A DNA stretch of 64,000 nucleotides from positions 310,001 to 374,000 of the forward strand of contig CBDCPP010000001.1 in NCBI GenBank assembly GCA_965220315.1, written 5' to 3'. The notes under the pieces are model-generated. The model did not search any database. It was not told the origin of the DNA and saw only the letters and a list, made by a program, of their open reading frames with translations. Positions within the stretch are counted from its first letter, which is position 1, and each line of letters begins with the position of its first letter. The stretch is from JAPOXK01 sp965220315 (lineage in GTDB: Bacteria > Chloroflexota > Dehalococcoidia > Bin125). Shown here piece by piece: positions 50,135 to 59,671 of the stretch. The translations under genes were made by a program, and so were the position numbers.

Positions 50135-53100
50135 GTGGACGTACTCTCGGACTTCCATCCAGCAATCCGAGCCTGGTTCCGCCAGCGCTTCCCCGTTCCT
50201 ACCGACGCGCAGGCGGAGGGCTGGCCGCACATCCGCGCAGGCAACGACACGCTCATCGCCGCGCCCACGGGTTCGGGAAAAACGCTCGCCGCATTCCTCG
50301 CCGGCATCGACGCCCTGATTCGCCAGGCCAAGTGTGTACCACTCGATGACGCCGTCTCGATCCTCTATATCTCACCACTGCGAGCGCTGGGCAACGACAT
50401 CCACCGCAACCTAGAGACGCCGTTAGCCGAGATTCGCAGTGTCGCGGCGAGCTTGGGTGAAGAGCTGCCAAAGATCCGTGTCGCAGTCCGGAGCGGAGAC
50501 ACGCCTTCATCCAAGCGGCAGGCACTCACGCGCAAGCCGCCACACATCCTCATTACGACTCCAGAGTCGCTCTACCTGCTCCTCAGTGCGGAGCGCAGTC
50601 GCGGAACACTGCGCAACGTGCGCACAGTGATCGTGGATGAAATCCACGCCCTCGCTGGGAACCGCCGCGGCACGCATCTCGCGCTGTCGCTCGCACGACT
50701 GGACCACGTGGCCGAGAAGCGGCCAGTGCGGATCGGTCTCTCCGCGACACAGAAGCCGATCGAAGGGATCGCCCAGTTTCTGGTCGGCAGTGATCAGCGC
50801 AAGGAAGATGGTTCGCCCGACTGCGCGCTCGTCGACCTAGGGCACCAGCGCGACCTAGATATCGCGATCGAAGTGCCGCCGTCGGAGTTGGACGCGATTA
50901 TCTCGCATCCGCAGTGGGACGAGATTTACGAGCGGCTGGCGGAGTTGATCAGAACCCACCACACAACGCTGATCTTCGTCAACACCCGAGCGCTCGCGGA
51001 GCGCGTGGGGCACCGGTTAGCCGAACGAATGGGCGAAGACAAAGTCGCCGGGCATCATGGCAGCCTGTCGAAAGAGCGACGGCTCCGGCTGGAAGAGCAG
51101 CTGCGCAGCGGCGATCTCGCCGCGCTCGTCACGACCTCGGCACTGGAGCTCGGGATCGATATCGGCGGGATCGATCTAGTTTGCCAGCTCGGCTCCCCGC
51201 GCCGTATCGCCACCTTCTTGCAGCGGGTAGGGCGCTCCGGACACGCGTTGGGCCTCAAGCCAAAAGGGCGACTGCTTCCCACCACACGCGACGAATTGGT
51301 GGAATGCGCGGCGCTGGTCCGGGCGGTCCGAGCGGGGCACCTCGATCGCATCGAGCCACTGGACGCGCCACTAGATGTGCTGGCGCAGCAGATCGTAGCG
51401 GAATGTGCGAGCGAACCTTGGTCGGTAGGCGATCTCTACGCGCTCTGCCGTCGCGCGACGCCGTATCGGACACTGGAGCGTTCCTCTTTTGACGAGATCG
51501 TGACAATGCTGGCCGACGGCGTGGGGGACGGCGGCGGGCGCGCCAAGCCATTGCTCCTCTATGACCGGATCAACGGCATGTTACGCGGACGACGGCATGC
51601 TCGCATCACTGCCCTCACGAACGGCGGTGTTATCCCAGAGCTAGGCGACTACCGCGTCTTGGCGGACCCCGACGATACGTTCGTCGGGACTCTGAACGAG
51701 GATTTCGCGATCGAGAGCCAAGTAGGCGACATCTTCCTGCTCGGAACGACTTCCTGGCGTATCCGCAAAGTCGAGACCGGGATCGTGCGAGTGCAGGACG
51801 CCCAAGGCGCGCCTCCCACCGTTCCTTTCTGGCTAGGCGAGGGACCCGGTCGGTCGTTCGAGCTGTCGGCAGAAGTGGGACAGCTGCGCCGCGAGATCAT
51901 CGCCGGGCTGCATGAGCCAGAGGCACTACGGAAGCGGCTGGCGGCGGAGGCACGGGTTGACGAATCCGGCATCGCGCAGTTGGTCGACTACGTCCGCGTG
52001 ACACACGAAGCGCTGGGGGTGATGCCTTCCGACCGGGACGTTGTGTTTGAGCGCTTTTTCGACGAGTCGGGTGGAATGCAACTTGTCGTGCACGCACCAT
52101 TTGGATCGCGCATCAACCGCGCCTGGGGACTCGCACTGCGCAAGCAGTTCTGCGTCCGCTTCGACTTTGAGCTACAGGCAGCCGCGAACGACGATGCGAT
52201 CTTGCTTTCGCTCGGGCCAGCACAGAGCTTCCCGCTGGAGGAAGCCTTCGAGTACGTACGCCCGGCGAACGCGCCGCAAGCCGTCGAGCAATCCCTGATC
52301 TATATCCCATTGTTCGGCACACGCTGGCGCTGGAATGCGACTCGCGCGCTGGCCGTCCAGCGGCAGCGAGGCGGAAAGAGGGTGCCGCCGCCCATCCAGC
52401 GAATGCGCTCGGACGACCTTCTAGCCGCCGTTTTCCCCCTATCCGTCGGCTGCCAAGAGAACGTGAGTGGCCCAATCGCGATGCCGGATCATCCCCTGAT
52501 CCGGCAGACCGTGCGCGATTGCATGGAAGAGGCGATGGACGTGCCGAGCCTCGTCGCGATCCTGGAGCGGATCGAGCGCGGCGCAGTTCGCCTGCACGCA
52601 CGCGACTCCACCACGCCCTCTCCCATGGCCCACGAGATCATCGGTGCGAAACCCTACGCTTTCTTAGACGACGCGCCACTGGAGGAACGTCGCGCCCGTG
52701 CGGTGATGCTGCGACGTTCGTTGCCGGAGCATGCGCGCGACCTCGGCGCTCTCGACTCCAGCGCGATCGAACGAGTGTGCCAAGAGGCGAGACCGGATCC
52801 TCGAGATGCTGAAGAGGCGCACGAAGTGCTCAGCACCCTGGTTGCCGTGACGCACGAGTTGGTGGAGCCGTGGCAGCTCTGGGCCGAGGAGCTACGCGAC
52901 ACAGGACGCGCCGCCAACGCGCAAACCGATCGTGGCCCCGTGTGGCTCGCGGCGGAGAACACCAAGCTGATCGCTCTGCTGTTCCCAGACGCGCCGATTG
53001 AACCGATACCGAGTATGCCGGAGGGCGTAGCAGTCGAGGCAGCTGACCGCGACGCCGCACGGTTGCAGCTGCTCCGCGGCCATATGGAGATCGCGGGACC

Positions 53101-54361
53101 AGTAACCACAGCAGCGCTCGCCGATCAGACCGCGCTCGGTCCCACTGATGTCCAGCGCGGCCTTCAGCAGTTAGAGGCGGGGGGGCAGATCCTGCGCGGT
53201 GCGTTCACGCACCACGCCGCCGCCGAGTCGGAATTCTGCGACCGCGCCCTGCTGGCTCGAATCCATCGCTACACGCTAGACCGCTTGCGCCGCGAGATTG
53301 AACCAGTCACGGCCCAAGACTTCATGCGCTTCCTACTGCGCTGGCAGCATTGCACCTCCGATACCCGTGTTCACGGCAAGGCGGGACTGCGGCAGGTACT
53401 CCAGCAGCTCCAGGGCTTCGAGCTGCCGGCTTCGGCCTGGGAGCGTGCCGTGCTGCCGATGCGGATCGGCAACTACCAGTCGGCCTGGCTGGACGAACTC
53501 TGCCTGACCGGGGAGTTCGTCTGGGCGCGACTCACCCCTAAACGCGGCGGGGCAACCGGCAGCGCGATCACCCCGTCTCGGGCAACGCCGGTCACAATCG
53601 CACGACGTGCAGACTTCGCCACCTTGCTCTCAGCAGCGCGCTTCCACGACGATCCACACGCCCCAGCGAGTGGCGCCGCCAAGGAACTGCTCACGCTTCT
53701 GCACGAGCGTGGCGCACTCTTTACCGACGAGCTGATCGCAGCCACGCGGCGGTTGCCATCGGATGTTGAGGGCGGACTGCGGGAACTCGTCGCACGCGGC
53801 CTCGCGACGGCCGATGGCTTCCAAGGCTTGCGTCAATTGATCGGCAGGCCAAAAACGACATCGCGCCGCCCAGGCGGACGCTTCCTGCGAAACGGTCCGG
53901 CAGGGCGCTGGGCATTGATCGCACAAAAGCAAAAGGTGGAAGGCGAGGCGGTTGAAGATCTGGCCGAGCGTACCGCGAGGATCTTGTTAGCTCGGTACGG
54001 CATCGTATGCCGCGATCTCCTGACCCGTGAAAGCATTAGTCTCCCTTGGCGCGAAATCGTGCGCGCCCTTCGGCGCCTAGAAGCCCGCGGCGACGTGCGC
54101 GGCGGGCGCTTTATCCATGGCCTCGTGGGAGAGCAATACGCGCTTGCCGAAGCTGTCGATGCCCTACGCGCCGTTCGGCGGCGCGCGCGTTCCGAGGAAC
54201 AGGTACGCCTCAGTGCCGTCGACCCGCTCAACCTTGTGGGGGTGATCCTACCCGGCGAGAAAGTGGCGGCGCGGACTGGAGCGAGCGTGATGCTCGTAGA
54301 TGGCGCGTTCAGTGAGCAGGCACCTGCAACTCCAGCCGCGCGCCACGAGAGTCTCGTCTAG
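50135..54361 (+). CDS. lhr: Large Lhr-type ATP-dependent helicase
   Basis: A 1408-residue Lhr helicase. The N-terminal two RecA-like domains carry Walker A APTGSGKT (43-50), DEIH (VIVDEIHALAG), SAT (GLSATQKP) and a motif VI region LQRVGRSGHALG. Then come the winged-helix and Lhr-core domains and a long C-terminal region of tandem winged helices, as in E. coli Lhr (about 1540 residues). Lhr unwinds RNA:DNA hybrids and is implicated in repair. GTG 50135 is the likely start. It is convergent with DUF169, sharing CTAG at 54358-54361. Confidence 0.92.
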   Translation: MDVLSDFHPAIRAWFRQRFPVPTDAQAEGWPHIRAGNDTLIAAPTGSGKTLAAFLAGIDALIRQAKCVPLDDAVSILYISPLRALGNDIHRNLETPLAEIRSVAASLGEELPKIRVAVRSGDTPSSKRQALTRKPPHILITTPESLYLLLSAERSRGTLRNVRTVIVDEIHALAGNRRGTHLALSLARLDHVAEKRPVRIGLSATQKPIEGIAQFLVGSDQRKEDGSPDCALVDLGHQRDLDIAIEVPPSELDAIISHPQWDEIYERLAELIRTHHTTLIFVNTRALAERVGHRLAERMGEDKVAGHHGSLSKERRLRLEEQLRSGDLAALVTTSALELGIDIGGIDLVCQLGSPRRIATFLQRVGRSGHALGLKPKGRLLPTTRDELVECAALVRAVRAGHLDRIEPLDAPLDVLAQQIVAECASEPWSVGDLYALCRRATPYRTLERSSFDEIVTMLADGVGDGGGRAKPLLLYDRINGMLRGRRHARITALTNGGVIPELGDYRVLADPDDTFVGTLNEDFAIESQVGDIFLLGTTSWRIRKVETGIVRVQDAQGAPPTVPFWLGEGPGRSFELSAEVGQLRREIIAGLHEPEALRKRLAAEARVDESGIAQLVDYVRVTHEALGVMPSDRDVVFERFFDESGGMQLVVHAPFGSRINRAWGLALRKQFCVRFDFELQAAANDDAILLSLGPAQSFPLEEAFEYVRPANAPQAVEQSLIYIPLFGTRWRWNATRALAVQRQRGGKRVPPPIQRMRSDDLLAAVFPLSVGCQENVSGPIAMPDHPLIRQTVRDCMEEAMDVPSLVAILERIERGAVRLHARDSTTPSPMAHEIIGAKPYAFLDDAPLEERRARAVMLRRSLPEHARDLGALDSSAIERVCQEARPDPRDAEEAHEVLSTLVAVTHELVEPWQLWAEELRDTGRAANAQTDRGPVWLAAENTKLIALLFPDAPIEPIPSMPEGVAVEAADRDAARLQLLRGHMEIAGPVTTAALADQTALGPTDVQRGLQQLEAGGQILRGAFTHHAAAESEFCDRALLARIHRYTLDRLRREIEPVTAQDFMRFLLRWQHCTSDTRVHGKAGLRQVLQQLQGFELPASAWERAVLPMRIGNYQSAWLDELCLTGEFVWARLTPKRGGATGSAITPSRATPVTIARRADFATLLSAARFHDDPHAPASGAAKELLTLLHERGALFTDELIAATRRLPSDVEGGLRELVARGLATADGFQGLRQLIGRPKTTSRRPGGRFLRNGPAGRWALIAQKQKVEGEAVEDLAERTARILLARYGIVCRDLLTRESISLPWREIVRALRRLEARGDVRGGRFIHGLVGEQYALAEAVDALRAVRRRARSEEQVRLSAVDPLNLVGVILPGEKVAARTGASVMLVDGAFSEQAPATPAARHESLV

Positions 54362-55167
54362 AACTTTCCGCCGTAGCTCCGCGCCAGGATGCCGCTGGGA
54401 TCGCTCTGGATCCCCAGCGTAGGGATCGGGTAGCGCAGCCCGTTCTTGTGAAGACGCGCCAATCCATCGACGGCTTTAGGCAGAAAGCGAGGGGGAATCG
54501 CCATCAGCAATTCATCATCTTCCACTCCACCAAAGCTCCGCTCAGCGTAGCAAGGGATCGAAACGGAGGGCTGGCCCGTGGTGAGGGCGCGGCCCCAAGA
54601 ATCGCCGCAAGCGCTCTCTCCCACGCAGGTGAAGTTGTACTTGCGGTAACCCGAGAACTGGAGACCGTTAATCAAGATGATCATCTGGCCCGGCGTTGCG
54701 TAGATGAGGCAGATATCGGGCGGATCAAGCCGGCCCAATGCGAGCGGCGATACCGCCACGGCCTCGTAGCGGCCGTGGGGAACGGTGTCGAGGGCCGCCT
54801 GGTGGGCTGCCGCGTCGGCCTTTGTCTCGTACCAAACGCCTGCCATTCGTTCACCGCTGAGCCACTGCTGATCTTGGGGTCGCAGTCCCAGAACGGCGCC
54901 GCACTGCGCGGCGGCGAGGTCGGCGTTCGTGATACCGACGGTCCAGCGCATCCAGCGCGCCTGCGCGACGATCTGGTCGAAGGTGTGCGCGATCTGCGGC
55001 CGTCGCAGCCGCTCGACTCGCTCCATCTCAGCCACCGTCTCGAACAGCTTCATCCCGACGGGGATCGAGCGCAGGCGCAGATAGCGCTCGAGTCCTTCGA
55101 CGATCCCGGACCAGTCGTAGCGGTCAGGCTCAGGGGGATCCATGCTGTTCCTCATATCGTCCGCCAT
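54358..55167 (-). CDS. DUF169 family protein
   Basis: A 269-residue DUF169 protein. LRLRSIPVGMKLFETVAEME, a conserved Cys in AAAQCGAVLGL, YATPGQMIILINGLQF and FTCVGESACGDSWGRALTTG are typical. The two Cys (CVGESACG) may bind a cofactor or metal. The family is uncharacterised but often occurs in anaerobic or methanogen-like gene sets. ATG 55167 has GGAGGG at a normal distance; 55194 is an alternative. Divergent from the CoA-transferase. Confidence 0.82.
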   Translation of the reverse strand: MADDMRNSMDPPEPDRYDWSGIVEGLERYLRLRSIPVGMKLFETVAEMERVERLRRPQIAHTFDQIVAQARWMRWTVGITNADLAAAQCGAVLGLRPQDQQWLSGERMAGVWYETKADAAAHQAALDTVPHGRYEAVAVSPLALGRLDPPDICLIYATPGQMIILINGLQFSGYRKYNFTCVGESACGDSWGRALTTGQPSVSIPCYAERSFGGVEDDELLMAIPPRFLPKAVDGLARLHKNGLRYPIPTLGIQSDPSGILARSYGGKF

Positions 55168-55281
55168 TGATGCCCTCCTCACGCGATGCGGCAACTATCC
55201 AACACACGGAAGAAGATAAGCGACGGCGGCCGAGCACGGGTATAGCATGCGCGCGACACGATCGAGCGGAAGGAGTCCTCC

Positions 55282-56478
55282 GTGGCAGCACTCGACGGAA
55301 TGCGCATCCTCGACATGACCCAATACGAGGCGGGGACTTCCTGCACGCAAATGCTGGCTTGGCTCGGCGCGGACGTTGTCAAAGTCGAGCGCCCGGGGCA
55401 CGGGGATCCCGGCCGCCGCGTGGGAGGCTCCGGTATCGGAGGCAGCAGCGCCTATTTCCTCAACTACAACAGCAATAAGCGCAGCGTGGCGCTTTCGCTC
55501 CGCTCCGAGGAGGGGCGGAGCTTGTTATTGCAGCTCGCCCCAAAGTTCGACGCCTTCGTGGAGAATTACGGCCCGGGCGTCATGGAAAAGCTCGGGGTCG
55601 GCTACGACGTCATGCGCACGCTGAACCCGCGGATCATCTACGCCCGGATCAAAGGGTTCGGCCTCTCGGGGCCATACAGCGGCTTTAACTGCTACGACCA
55701 GGTCGCTCAGGCCACCGGCGGAGCGTTTTCGGTAACAGGGGAACGAGGCAGCACACCGCTCCTCTCTGGCGCGACGTTCGCGGACAGTGGCACGGGCGCG
55801 CAACTGGCGCTCGCGATCACCGCCGCTTACGTACAGCAGCAACGGACCGGGGAAGGCCAGCTGATCGAGCTGTCCATGCAAGAAGCCGTGACCATGTTCA
55901 TGCGCACGCAGGTCGCGTTGTTCTCGGACTGGGGCCGCAAGACCGCTCCGCGCGACGCGATCCGCGCCGGCTTCTCACCCGATCCACTGGCATGCAAGCC
56001 CGGGGGGAGCAACGACTACATCTATATGGTGATCGTCACTCCAGAGATGTGGGCCGGGGTCTGCGAAACGATCGAGCGGCCCGACCTCCTGCAAGACGAG
56101 CGCTTCGCGACCCTGCAGGGCCGCCGCGAGCACCGTGACGCACTTCACGCCGAGCTCGCCAAATGGACCGCGAGTCGTACGAAACACGAAGCGATGCAAG
56201 CGTTTGGCGAGCGCGGCGTCCCCTGCGGCGCCGTGATGGATACCCGTGATCTCTTTGAGGACCCCCATCTCAAGGCGCGCGACTTCATCCAGCACGTCGA
56301 CCACCCCACCGAGGGACGCGTTCCCTTGATGCGTCCGGCGGCCCAGCTTTCCAACTCCCCGGTGTCGATGAAGCCGGCGCCCTTGCTCGGCCAGCACACG
56401 GACGAGGTCCTGCGCGAAGAGCTGGGGCTCGCCGACAACGAACTCGCGACGCTACGGGAAGCGGGTACGGTTGGCTAA
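55282..56478 (+). CDS. Class III CoA-transferase (CaiB/BaiF family)
   Basis: A 398-residue family III CoA-transferase that moves CoA between organic acids. It has RILDMTQYEAGTSCTQMLAW, GADVVKVERPGHGDPGR, the Asp nucleophile Asp168 in SGATFADSGTGAQ and GQLIELSMQEAVTMF. It starts at GTG 55282 after GGAAGGAG. It could activate oxalate, carnitine or oxidised substrates for the TPP lyase or other steps; the acids involved are unknown. The next gene starts within its last codons. Confidence 0.93.
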   Translation: MAALDGMRILDMTQYEAGTSCTQMLAWLGADVVKVERPGHGDPGRRVGGSGIGGSSAYFLNYNSNKRSVALSLRSEEGRSLLLQLAPKFDAFVENYGPGVMEKLGVGYDVMRTLNPRIIYARIKGFGLSGPYSGFNCYDQVAQATGGAFSVTGERGSTPLLSGATFADSGTGAQLALAITAAYVQQQRTGEGQLIELSMQEAVTMFMRTQVALFSDWGRKTAPRDAIRAGFSPDPLACKPGGSNDYIYMVIVTPEMWAGVCETIERPDLLQDERFATLQGRREHRDALHAELAKWTASRTKHEAMQAFGERGVPCGAVMDTRDLFEDPHLKARDFIQHVDHPTEGRVPLMRPAAQLSNSPVSMKPAPLLGQHTDEVLREELGLADNELATLREAGTVG

Positions 56479-57010
56479 GCGCGGCCTGCCGCCGATCCTG
56501 CCCCGCTCGATCCGCGTTCTCATCCTCGGCTCCCTGCCGAGCGATGCCTCCATCGCCAAGCAGCAGTACTACGGGCACCCGCAAAACCACTTCTGGCGCG
56601 TGCTGGAAGCGTGGGGGGCAGTCGAATCGGCCGAGGCGCCCTACGCGAAGCGGGTCCACGACCTCAAGGCGCGTGGGATCGCCGTGTGGGACCTATACGC
56701 CGCCGCGGAGCGTGACGGCAGCGGCGACGAGAAGATCCGTGATCCGATACCGAACGCGATCACCGCGCTTTGGAAGGAAAAAGGGCCGTTCCCCATCCTG
56801 CTGAACGGCCGGCGCCAGGGCGAGTGGCGCCGGCACTTCGGCGATCTGCCGGCCGAACCGATAGCACTTCCTTCCACCAGCCCCCGGCCGCTGCACTGGA
56901 ACACGCCTGCGGACCGCGCCGCGGCAGTCTCCGAATGGCACCGGGCGCTGCGCGCCGCACTCGGGACAGCCAAGCGCCGCCGACGCTCAGTGACCGCAGC
57001 AGGGTGCTAG
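56471..57010 (+). CDS. DNA-deoxyinosine/uracil glycosylase, family 6
   Basis: A 179-residue HDG-type uracil-DNA glycosylase superfamily member. Motif I LILGSLPSDASIAKQQYYGH followed by PQNHFWRVLEAW and the C-terminal ALPSTSPRPLHW are characteristic. Family 6 enzymes remove hypoxanthine (deaminated adenine) from DNA. It begins at TTG 56471, overlapping the CoA-transferase stop by 8 bp. The basic tail (KRRRRS) may bind DNA. Confidence 0.87.
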   Translation: MAKRGLPPILPRSIRVLILGSLPSDASIAKQQYYGHPQNHFWRVLEAWGAVESAEAPYAKRVHDLKARGIAVWDLYAAAERDGSGDEKIRDPIPNAITALWKEKGPFPILLNGRRQGEWRRHFGDLPAEPIALPSTSPRPLHWNTPADRAAAVSEWHRALRAALGTAKRRRRSVTAAGC

Positions 57011-57240
57011 GCATCATCACCCGCCGGGCCTACACGTACTGTATGTACTGTGAACTTTCGAGTCCGTCGTAATCCTCTAGATACCGTCCGTCGCCACCGC
57101 CTCACCATCCCCGTCCTCACTCTCCGACGAGCTACCCACTGCCTCACCCCGCAAACCGAGAACGCAATTGTGTCCACCCACCCGTCAACCCCATACAATC
57201 CCCCAGTCGCCCCCGCACGCGGCTTGAAGAGACCCCGCCG

Positions 57241-58398
57241 ATGAAGAACCGCCCGCCGAACGTCTTCGTCAGTTCGACCATGTACGACCTCAGCGAGCTC
57301 CGCGCGCAGCTTCGCCAGTTCGTCGCGAGACTCGGCTGGCGCGCCGTGATGTCCGAGCACAATTCGTTCCCGATCGACCCAGACCAGACGACGGTCGAGA
57401 ACAGCCGACGGAACGTGCGAGAGAACGCCGATATCTTCGTGATGGTCGTCGGCGCGCGGTACGGCTCGATCGACGCCGAGGCGGACAAGTCCGTCACCAA
57501 CCTCGAATTCGTCGAGGCCCGGGCACGTGGGGTGCCTGCGTACGTCTTTGTCAGCAAGGATATCCTCGCGCAGTTACAGGTGTGGAAGGCGAACCCCGAG
57601 GCCGACTACTCGAGCATCGCCGACACGCCCCGCATCTTCGAGTTCATCGACTCGTTCCGTGAAAGTGGCGAGGCCTGGACGTTCGAATTCGCCACCGCCG
57701 AGGACATCGTGAACACCTTGCGCCAGCAGTTCGCGTACCTCGTCCAAGACGCCCTTGATCTGCGCCAGAGGGCGCGTGGTCAGGATCGCCTCCTGGCGGA
57801 GCTTGAGGGCGACGCGCTGATGCTGGCGCTTCAGCGTGATGAGTACTGGGAGTACAAGCTCTTTGCGACGGTCTTCGAAGAAGCGCTGGACCGTCGGGCA
57901 ACGCTCCGTCGCGAGATCGAACATCGGCTCGCGGGTGAAACTGTAACCTTCATCGATATCCTCGAGCTCGCATCGTGGGCGCAGGACAGGCTGGGTGAAT
58001 GCGAGCGGTTTGTGCAAACCGCGTCGACGATCCTCAACGACTACCTGCCACAGGCGCTCGGAGAGGACGGGGTGCCGGGAGATCCGTTCGAACTCGCCGC
58101 CGTGGCGCGTCGCCTCGCGCAGGTCTGGGAGCATAGTGCCCGGTGGACGTTGCGCTGCCGTGCGGTTCGCGTCGACGACCGTGCAGAACGCCTCGTTGAT
58201 CTGCTCTCAAACGCGAATGCGAACATGCTCCACGAGCTCTGGGAATATGGGCACACGATCATCCCTCGCCTTGACGCAGCCATTGAGGCGGCGGCTGGCG
58301 GCGTCCCCTCGCGCCTCGAGCTGACGCTGACGCTGACCGCTGACGTCGACGAACTGAACGAGGAGATAGACCGGCTTGGGAGGGAGCTGCTCGACTAG
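57241..58398 (+). CDS. DUF4062 protein (TIR/nucleosidase-like fold, possible defence)
   Basis: A 385-residue protein with an N-terminal DUF4062 domain (NVFVSSTMYDLSELRAQLRQ, then SEHNSFP, SRRNVRENADIFVMVVGARY, NLEFVEARARGVP). This fold is akin to TIR and nucleoside-deoxyribosyltransferase domains and is common in bacterial conflict or signalling proteins. The remaining 210 residues are helical, without a family I recognise. GAAGAG lies just before ATG 57241. It stands alone between a DNA glycosylase and an operon on the other strand. Confidence 0.7.
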   Translation: MKNRPPNVFVSSTMYDLSELRAQLRQFVARLGWRAVMSEHNSFPIDPDQTTVENSRRNVRENADIFVMVVGARYGSIDAEADKSVTNLEFVEARARGVPAYVFVSKDILAQLQVWKANPEADYSSIADTPRIFEFIDSFRESGEAWTFEFATAEDIVNTLRQQFAYLVQDALDLRQRARGQDRLLAELEGDALMLALQRDEYWEYKLFATVFEEALDRRATLRREIEHRLAGETVTFIDILELASWAQDRLGECERFVQTASTILNDYLPQALGEDGVPGDPFELAAVARRLAQVWEHSARWTLRCRAVRVDDRAERLVDLLSNANANMLHELWEYGHTIIPRLDAAIEAAAGGVPSRLELTLTLTADVDELNEEIDRLGRELLD

Positions 58399-58404
58399 AG
58401 CCGC

Positions 58405-58689
58405 TTGAGCAGTACTATCTACCGGGGCGAGCGCGAGCTGACATCGCCTACCCCTGCCGCGTCTGGAGCGGCTGTCGCCACACCGCCGGTTGAACCCGGA
58501 CCGTCCACGGGGGCGCCAGTGTCGACCACCGGAGAAGATGTCCGACCCAGCGCAGAGTTCCGATCTGAAGCGCTCAGTTACGTCGACTCCGTACGTAGTG
58601 CTTTCAACGAGATCGAGGAGGGGCCATTGCACGGCACCTCATCGGCGCTTTTGCTAGACCTGCGCTCGAGAGCGTCGAGAGCGCCCTAA
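58405..58689 (+). CDS. Doubtful small protein of 94 residues
   Basis: A 94-residue frame starting at TTG 58405, six bases after DUF4062. It is Pro/Ala/Ser-rich (TSPTPAASGAAVATPPVEPG) with a short charged second half. No domain is recognised and codon use is only weakly protein-like. It could be a small co-expressed protein or a chance frame. Otherwise the 401-bp gap 58399-58799 appears empty. Confidence 0.3.
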   Translation: MSSTIYRGERELTSPTPAASGAAVATPPVEPGPSTGAPVSTTGEDVRPSAEFRSEALSYVDSVRSAFNEIEEGPLHGTSSALLLDLRSRASRAP

Positions 58690-58799
58690 CGGGGCCACGC
58701 GGATTCGGAACCCATGCGCCTCTGACGGCAGAGTAGTCACGGCGTATGCGGAAGCGGACATCGCGGCCCACATCCCAGAGGCCGTACGCCCACGAGCGG

Positions 58800-59654
58800 C
58801 TAGGCCGCGTACGCGCGCAGAAACTCGCGGATCGTCTCGATCGTTCCGCGCAGCTTCGCCGGCGAGCGGCAGTCAATATCCAGGCACTCGGCCTGAGGAG
58901 CGAGCTCGCAGATGCGGTGGGAAATACCGGTTGGATGGAAGGGATCGCTGCCGGGCAGGACCAACAGCGGCGCCGGGCAGCTCTTGAGCCACGTTTCGGT
59001 GACGGAGAACAGCGGTTCGTCGAGCGGCCAGATCCCGGCGACGAAGTCCTCGATTAAGGCGATGTACTCCGCATCGCGCATCGCCAGGATCTCGGCACGG
59101 AAGGCAGCGTCGTCGTAGATCCGGCGCTGGAACGGGCCGGCGGCGTTGTTCTCGACGAACCAGACACCGGTCATCGCGGCCTCGACGACCGCCTCCACGC
59201 CCTTGGTTCGCGCAAGAGCAAGCGTGGCGGCGAACATGTCCTGAAAAACACGGAGCGACGTCGATTCGTCAACGCCGACAGGATCTTGACACACCGCAGC
59301 GCTGATCCGTCCGGGAGCCTCCTGGATGATGCGGAGGTTGTAGGCGACGCCGATACACCCGCCCATCACGTGCGCCCGATCGATTCGCAGGTCGTCCAAG
59401 ACGGCGAGCTGGTCGCCAACGGTGAGGTCATAGCTGAACGCGGCAGCGGGCGCCGGGCTCCGGCCCGCATGCCGCTGGTCCATGCCGATCACCATGAACT
59501 CGTCGGTGAAGTCGCGGATCGGGTTGACGGCGCTGTTGGACCAAAAGGTGATCTCGCTGTTGACGCCACCCGGCGCGAACGTCAGCAACGGATAGCCCTG
59601 GCCGAAGACCTCGTAGTGAATGGTGGCCCCGTCGGGCCGCTGAACCTCTGGCAT
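58800..59654 (-). CDS. Alpha/beta hydrolase with a cysteine at the nucleophile elbow
   Basis: A 284-residue alpha/beta-fold protein. The oxyanion region FAPGGVNSEI and MDQRHAGRS fit the fold. The nucleophile elbow is MGGCIGV, with Cys100 where Ser is usual, as in dienelactone hydrolases. The acid is in LVLPGSDPFHP. The normal C-terminal His (GH) is not obvious. The start ATG 59654 has AAGGAGG upstream; the longer frame to 59897 is a ligase shadow. It is the last gene of a minus-strand operon with an acyl-CoA ligase and two monooxygenases, so a lactone or thioester substrate is plausible. Confidence 0.78.
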   Translation of the reverse strand: MPEVQRPDGATIHYEVFGQGYPLLTFAPGGVNSEITFWSNSAVNPIRDFTDEFMVIGMDQRHAGRSPAPAAAFSYDLTVGDQLAVLDDLRIDRAHVMGGCIGVAYNLRIIQEAPGRISAAVCQDPVGVDESTSLRVFQDMFAATLALARTKGVEAVVEAAMTGVWFVENNAAGPFQRRIYDDAAFRAEILAMRDAEYIALIEDFVAGIWPLDEPLFSVTETWLKSCPAPLLVLPGSDPFHPTGISHRICELAPQAECLDIDCRSPAKLRGTIETIREFLRAYAA

Positions 59655-59671
59655 GCGTCCTCCTTGATCGC

